Below, piece by piece: positions 62,069 through 64,000 of a stretch of DNA of 64,000 bases. Both the position numbers and the translations under genes were made by a program. How positions within the stretch are numbered: position 1 is the stretch's first letter; each line of letters begins with the position of its first letter. The notes under the pieces were generated by a model, which saw only the letters and a program-made list of their open reading frames with translations, did no database searches and was not told the origin of the DNA. This DNA is from Xylophilus sp. Leaf220 (GTDB lineage: Bacteria; Pseudomonadota; Gammaproteobacteria; Burkholderiales; Burkholderiaceae_C), in the NCBI RefSeq assembly GCF_001421705.1, contig NZ_LMKO01000012.1, positions 126,547-190,546 of the forward strand, written 5' to 3'.

Positions 62069-63358
62069 ATGCGCCACATCCCCGCTTTTCCCTCCGCACT
62101 CCGTCCCTTCGCCGCGGCACTGTCCCTGGCCTTCGCCGCCGCGGCCGCGCAGGCGGCGCCCGTGGCCGAGGTGCACGACCTGGCCGTGAAGGAGCAGCAG
62201 GCCGTGCTCGACACGCTGCGCGACCTGGTCCAGATCGAGTCGGGCAGCAAGGACATCGAAGGGCTCCAGCAGATCGCCGACCGCATCGCCGGCCAGCTCA
62301 GGACCTTCGGCGGCACGGTGGAGGTGCTGCAGCCGGCCGACGTCTACCGCCTCGACGACACGCCCGAGAAGGTGGGCCCCGCGGTGAAGGCGGTCTACCG
62401 CGGCACCGGCAGCAGGAAGATCATGCTGATCGCCCACATGGACACGGTCTACCTGAATGGAATGCTCAAGGCGCAGCCGTTCCGTATCGACGGCGACAAG
62501 GCCTACGGCCTGGGCATCTCCGACGACAAGCAGGGCATCGCGCTGATCATCCACACCGTCGCGCTGCTGCAGAAGCTGGGCTTCAAGGACTACGGCACGC
62601 TGACGGTGCTGGTCAACGGCGACGAGGAGATCAGCTCGCCCGGATGGCGCAGCACCATCACCCAGCTGGCGGCCGACCAGGATGCGGTGTTCTCCTTCGA
62701 GGGCGGCGGCACCGACGGCACGCTGCGCCTGGCCACCAGCGGCATCGGCGCCGCCTACCTCACGGTGCAGGGCAAGGCATCGCATGCGGGCGCCAAGCCC
62801 GAAGACGGGGTGAACGCGCTCTACGAGCTGTCGCACCAGCTGCTGCAGATGAAGGACCTGTCGAAGACCGAGGACGGCCTGAAGCTCAACTGGACTGTCG
62901 CCAAGGCCGGCACCAACCGCAACGTGATCCCCGCCGAGGCCACCGCCCAGGCCGATGCCCGCGCATTGAAGGTGTCGGACTTCGACGGTCTGGAGAAGGC
63001 GCTGCAGGCCAAGGTGCAGACCAAATTGCTGCCGGCTTCCAAGGTCGAGGTGAAGTTCGAGGTGCGCCGCCCGCCGCTGGAGGCGACCGACGCGTCGCGC
63101 CGCGTGGCCGGCTACGGCAAGACGATCTACCAGGAACTGGGCCTGCCGTTGCAGGTGGCGGAGAAGGCCACCGGCGGCGGCACCGACGCGGCCTTCGCCG
63201 GCCTGAAGACCAAGGGCGCGGTGGTGGAGGGCATGGGCCTGTCGGGCTACGGCGCCCACTCCAACGATGCCGAGTTCGTGCAGATCGGCACCATCGTGCC
63301 GCGCCTCTACCTCGCCACCCGGATGGTGATGGACGTCTCGCGCGACCGGATCAAGTGA
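62069..63358 (+). CDS. M20 family metallopeptidase (glutamate carboxypeptidase-like)
   Basis: A 429-residue secreted peptidase. The signal peptide is MRHIPAFPSALRPFAAALSLAF...AQA. Zinc-ligand blocks are MLIAHMDTVYLNG (His and Asp), GLGISDDKQG (bridging Asp), VLVNGDEEISSPG (catalytic Glu pair) and the late GLSGYGAHSND (His). The pattern is that of Pseudomonas carboxypeptidase G2, which releases C-terminal glutamate from folate-like substrates. I prefer ATG 62069; a GTG at 62054 adds five residues. It follows the LysR gene but after a repeat-rich gap, so it is probably separate. Confidence 0.9.
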   Translation: MRHIPAFPSALRPFAAALSLAFAAAAAQAAPVAEVHDLAVKEQQAVLDTLRDLVQIESGSKDIEGLQQIADRIAGQLRTFGGTVEVLQPADVYRLDDTPEKVGPAVKAVYRGTGSRKIMLIAHMDTVYLNGMLKAQPFRIDGDKAYGLGISDDKQGIALIIHTVALLQKLGFKDYGTLTVLVNGDEEISSPGWRSTITQLAADQDAVFSFEGGGTDGTLRLATSGIGAAYLTVQGKASHAGAKPEDGVNALYELSHQLLQMKDLSKTEDGLKLNWTVAKAGTNRNVIPAEATAQADARALKVSDFDGLEKALQAKVQTKLLPASKVEVKFEVRRPPLEATDASRRVAGYGKTIYQELGLPLQVAEKATGGGTDAAFAGLKTKGAVVEGMGLSGYGAHSNDAEFVQIGTIVPRLYLATRMVMDVSRDRIK

Positions 63359-63427
63359 AGCGCGGCGGGGCCGGGGCCCCGTACCGGCCTGCGCCTGGCC
63401 TGGCCGGTCCGTGCGCAGGCGCGCCGC

Positions 63428-64000
63428 TCAACCCCCGAGCAGACGGGCCGGCCAGGTGACCAGCGCCGGGAACAGCACCATCAGGAACATCACGGCGAAC
63501 TCCGCCAGCATGAAGGGCCACACCCCGCGGATCACGTCGTCCATGCGGATGCGGGCCACCCCGGCCACCACGTTCAGCACGGTGCCCACCGGCGGCGTCA
63601 CCAGGCCGATCGAGTTGTTGATGATGAAGAGCACGCCGAAGTAGATCGGGTCGATGCCGGCGGCCTTCACCACCGGCATCAGCACCGGCGTCAGGATCAG
63701 GATGGTGGGCGTCATGTCCATCGCGGTGCCGACGACGATCACCAGCAGCATGATCATCGCCATCAGCAGCATCGGATTGCCGATGAAGGGCTGCAGCAGC
63801 GACACCACCTTGCTCGGCAGGTCGGCCACGGTGATGAGCCAGGCCGACACCAGCGCCGCCGCCACCAGGAACATCACCACGCCGGTGGTGCGCGAGGCGG
63901 TCACGAACACGCCGTAGATCTGCGAGGGCTTCAGCTCCCGGTAGACGACGACCGCGACGAACAGCGAGTACACCGCGGCCACGACCGCCGCCTCGGTCGG
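63428..64000 (-). CDS. TRAP transporter large permease (DctM-like), C-terminal part
   Basis: The frame is open to the right edge, so the N-terminal part lies outside the window. About 190 residues are visible, beginning within the TEAAVVAAVYSLF segment and running through AMDMTPTILILTPVLMPVVKAAGIDPIYFG and NSIGLVTPPVGTVLNVVAGVARIRMDDV. It is very close to the DctM at 51511-52821, well beyond the shared family motifs, so the two are recent paralogues or a transferred copy. It is convergent with the M20 peptidase gene. Confidence 0.92.
   Translation of the reverse strand, partial: PTEAAVVAAVYSLFVAVVVYRELKPSQIYGVFVTASRTTGVVMFLVAAALVSAWLITVADLPSKVVSLLQPFIGNPMLLMAMIMLLVIVVGTAMDMTPTILILTPVLMPVVKAAGIDPIYFGVLFIINNSIGLVTPPVGTVLNVVAGVARIRMDDVIRGVWPFMLAEFAVMFLMVLFPALVTWPARLLGG

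Noticed and set aside
63359-63427. GC-rich hairpin between the M20 peptidase and the TRAP permease as terminator
   Set aside because: Inverted GC-rich segments exist, but there is no T-run on either strand.

Overview
The window is strongly GC-rich and densely coding. It looks like the chromosome of a betaproteobacterium of the Burkholderiales, most likely family Comamonadaceae. The evidence is three periplasmic Bug-type receptors, a neutral-porin-type outer-membrane porin, a SelD/SelU locus beside a PhnD-type transporter, an ImuA-ImuB-DnaE2 cassette, and a dispersed 17-bp repeat, consensus GCTAT-N7-ATAGC, usually followed by GCCGGC. I recognise that repeat from this family, but the genus cannot be fixed by reading alone. 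I saw no rRNA, tRNA, CRISPR, complete insertion sequence or prophage.

Layout. 1-2 kb: end of a DUF1631 protein and a P1-family peptidase. 2-6 kb: a copper locus on the minus strand (two His-rich secreted proteins, a TolC-type lipoprotein, a Tat-exported multicopper oxidase). 6.4-12 kb: selenium genes, selD-selU on the minus strand and a divergent PhnD-type ABC transporter on the plus strand. 12-18 kb: minus-strand DUF2937, phosphatidylserine synthase, and an ABC exporter/DUF2868/DUF3482-GTPase cassette joined by 4-bp overlaps. 18.2-24.5 kb: the SOS mutagenesis cassette imuA-imuB-dnaE2 behind two LexA boxes. 24.5-25.8 kb: a decayed chimera of two sugar-acid dehydratase genes. 26-29.5 kb: an EamA exporter, a pseudouridine synthase, a glutathione S-transferase and an alkyladenine DNA glycosylase. 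29.8-32.3 kb: a porin, a candidate minus-strand small RNA and a ParB-like protein. 32.4-36.1 kb: an operon of a tiny J-domain protein and three unrecognised proteins, then yebC. 36.3-44.8 kb: two small catabolic operons with Bug receptors, a serine acetyltransferase, a zinc metallopeptidase and a GntR regulator. 44.9-52.8 kb: an IclR-centred unit. 53-57.4 kb: putA with a divergent Lrp-type regulator. 57.4-64 kb: a gamma-glutamyltransferase/Bug/GAF operon with a divergent LysR regulator, an M20 peptidase and the end of a second TRAP large permease.

The most interesting system is at 44.9-52.8 kb. The same 15-bp palindrome, TGGAAA-N3-TTTCCA, occurs twice. In both places it overlaps the -35 hexamer TTGGAA of a promoter with a 17-nt spacer, at the same offset. 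One promoter faces a ThuA lipoprotein plus a PQQ-type dehydrogenase that ends in a cupredoxin-like domain. The other faces a TRAP transporter whose operon includes a type II 3-dehydroquinase. The IclR gene lies between them. I infer a periplasmic oxidation step feeding a TRAP importer and a cytosolic dehydratase, plausibly a quinate-like pathway, under one regulator.

Other points of note are a 188-nt candidate small RNA with a near-consensus promoter and its own terminator, the J-domain operon, in-frame copies of the family repeat inside dnaE2 and imuB, and a structured element of about 120 nt between the TRAP operon and putA.
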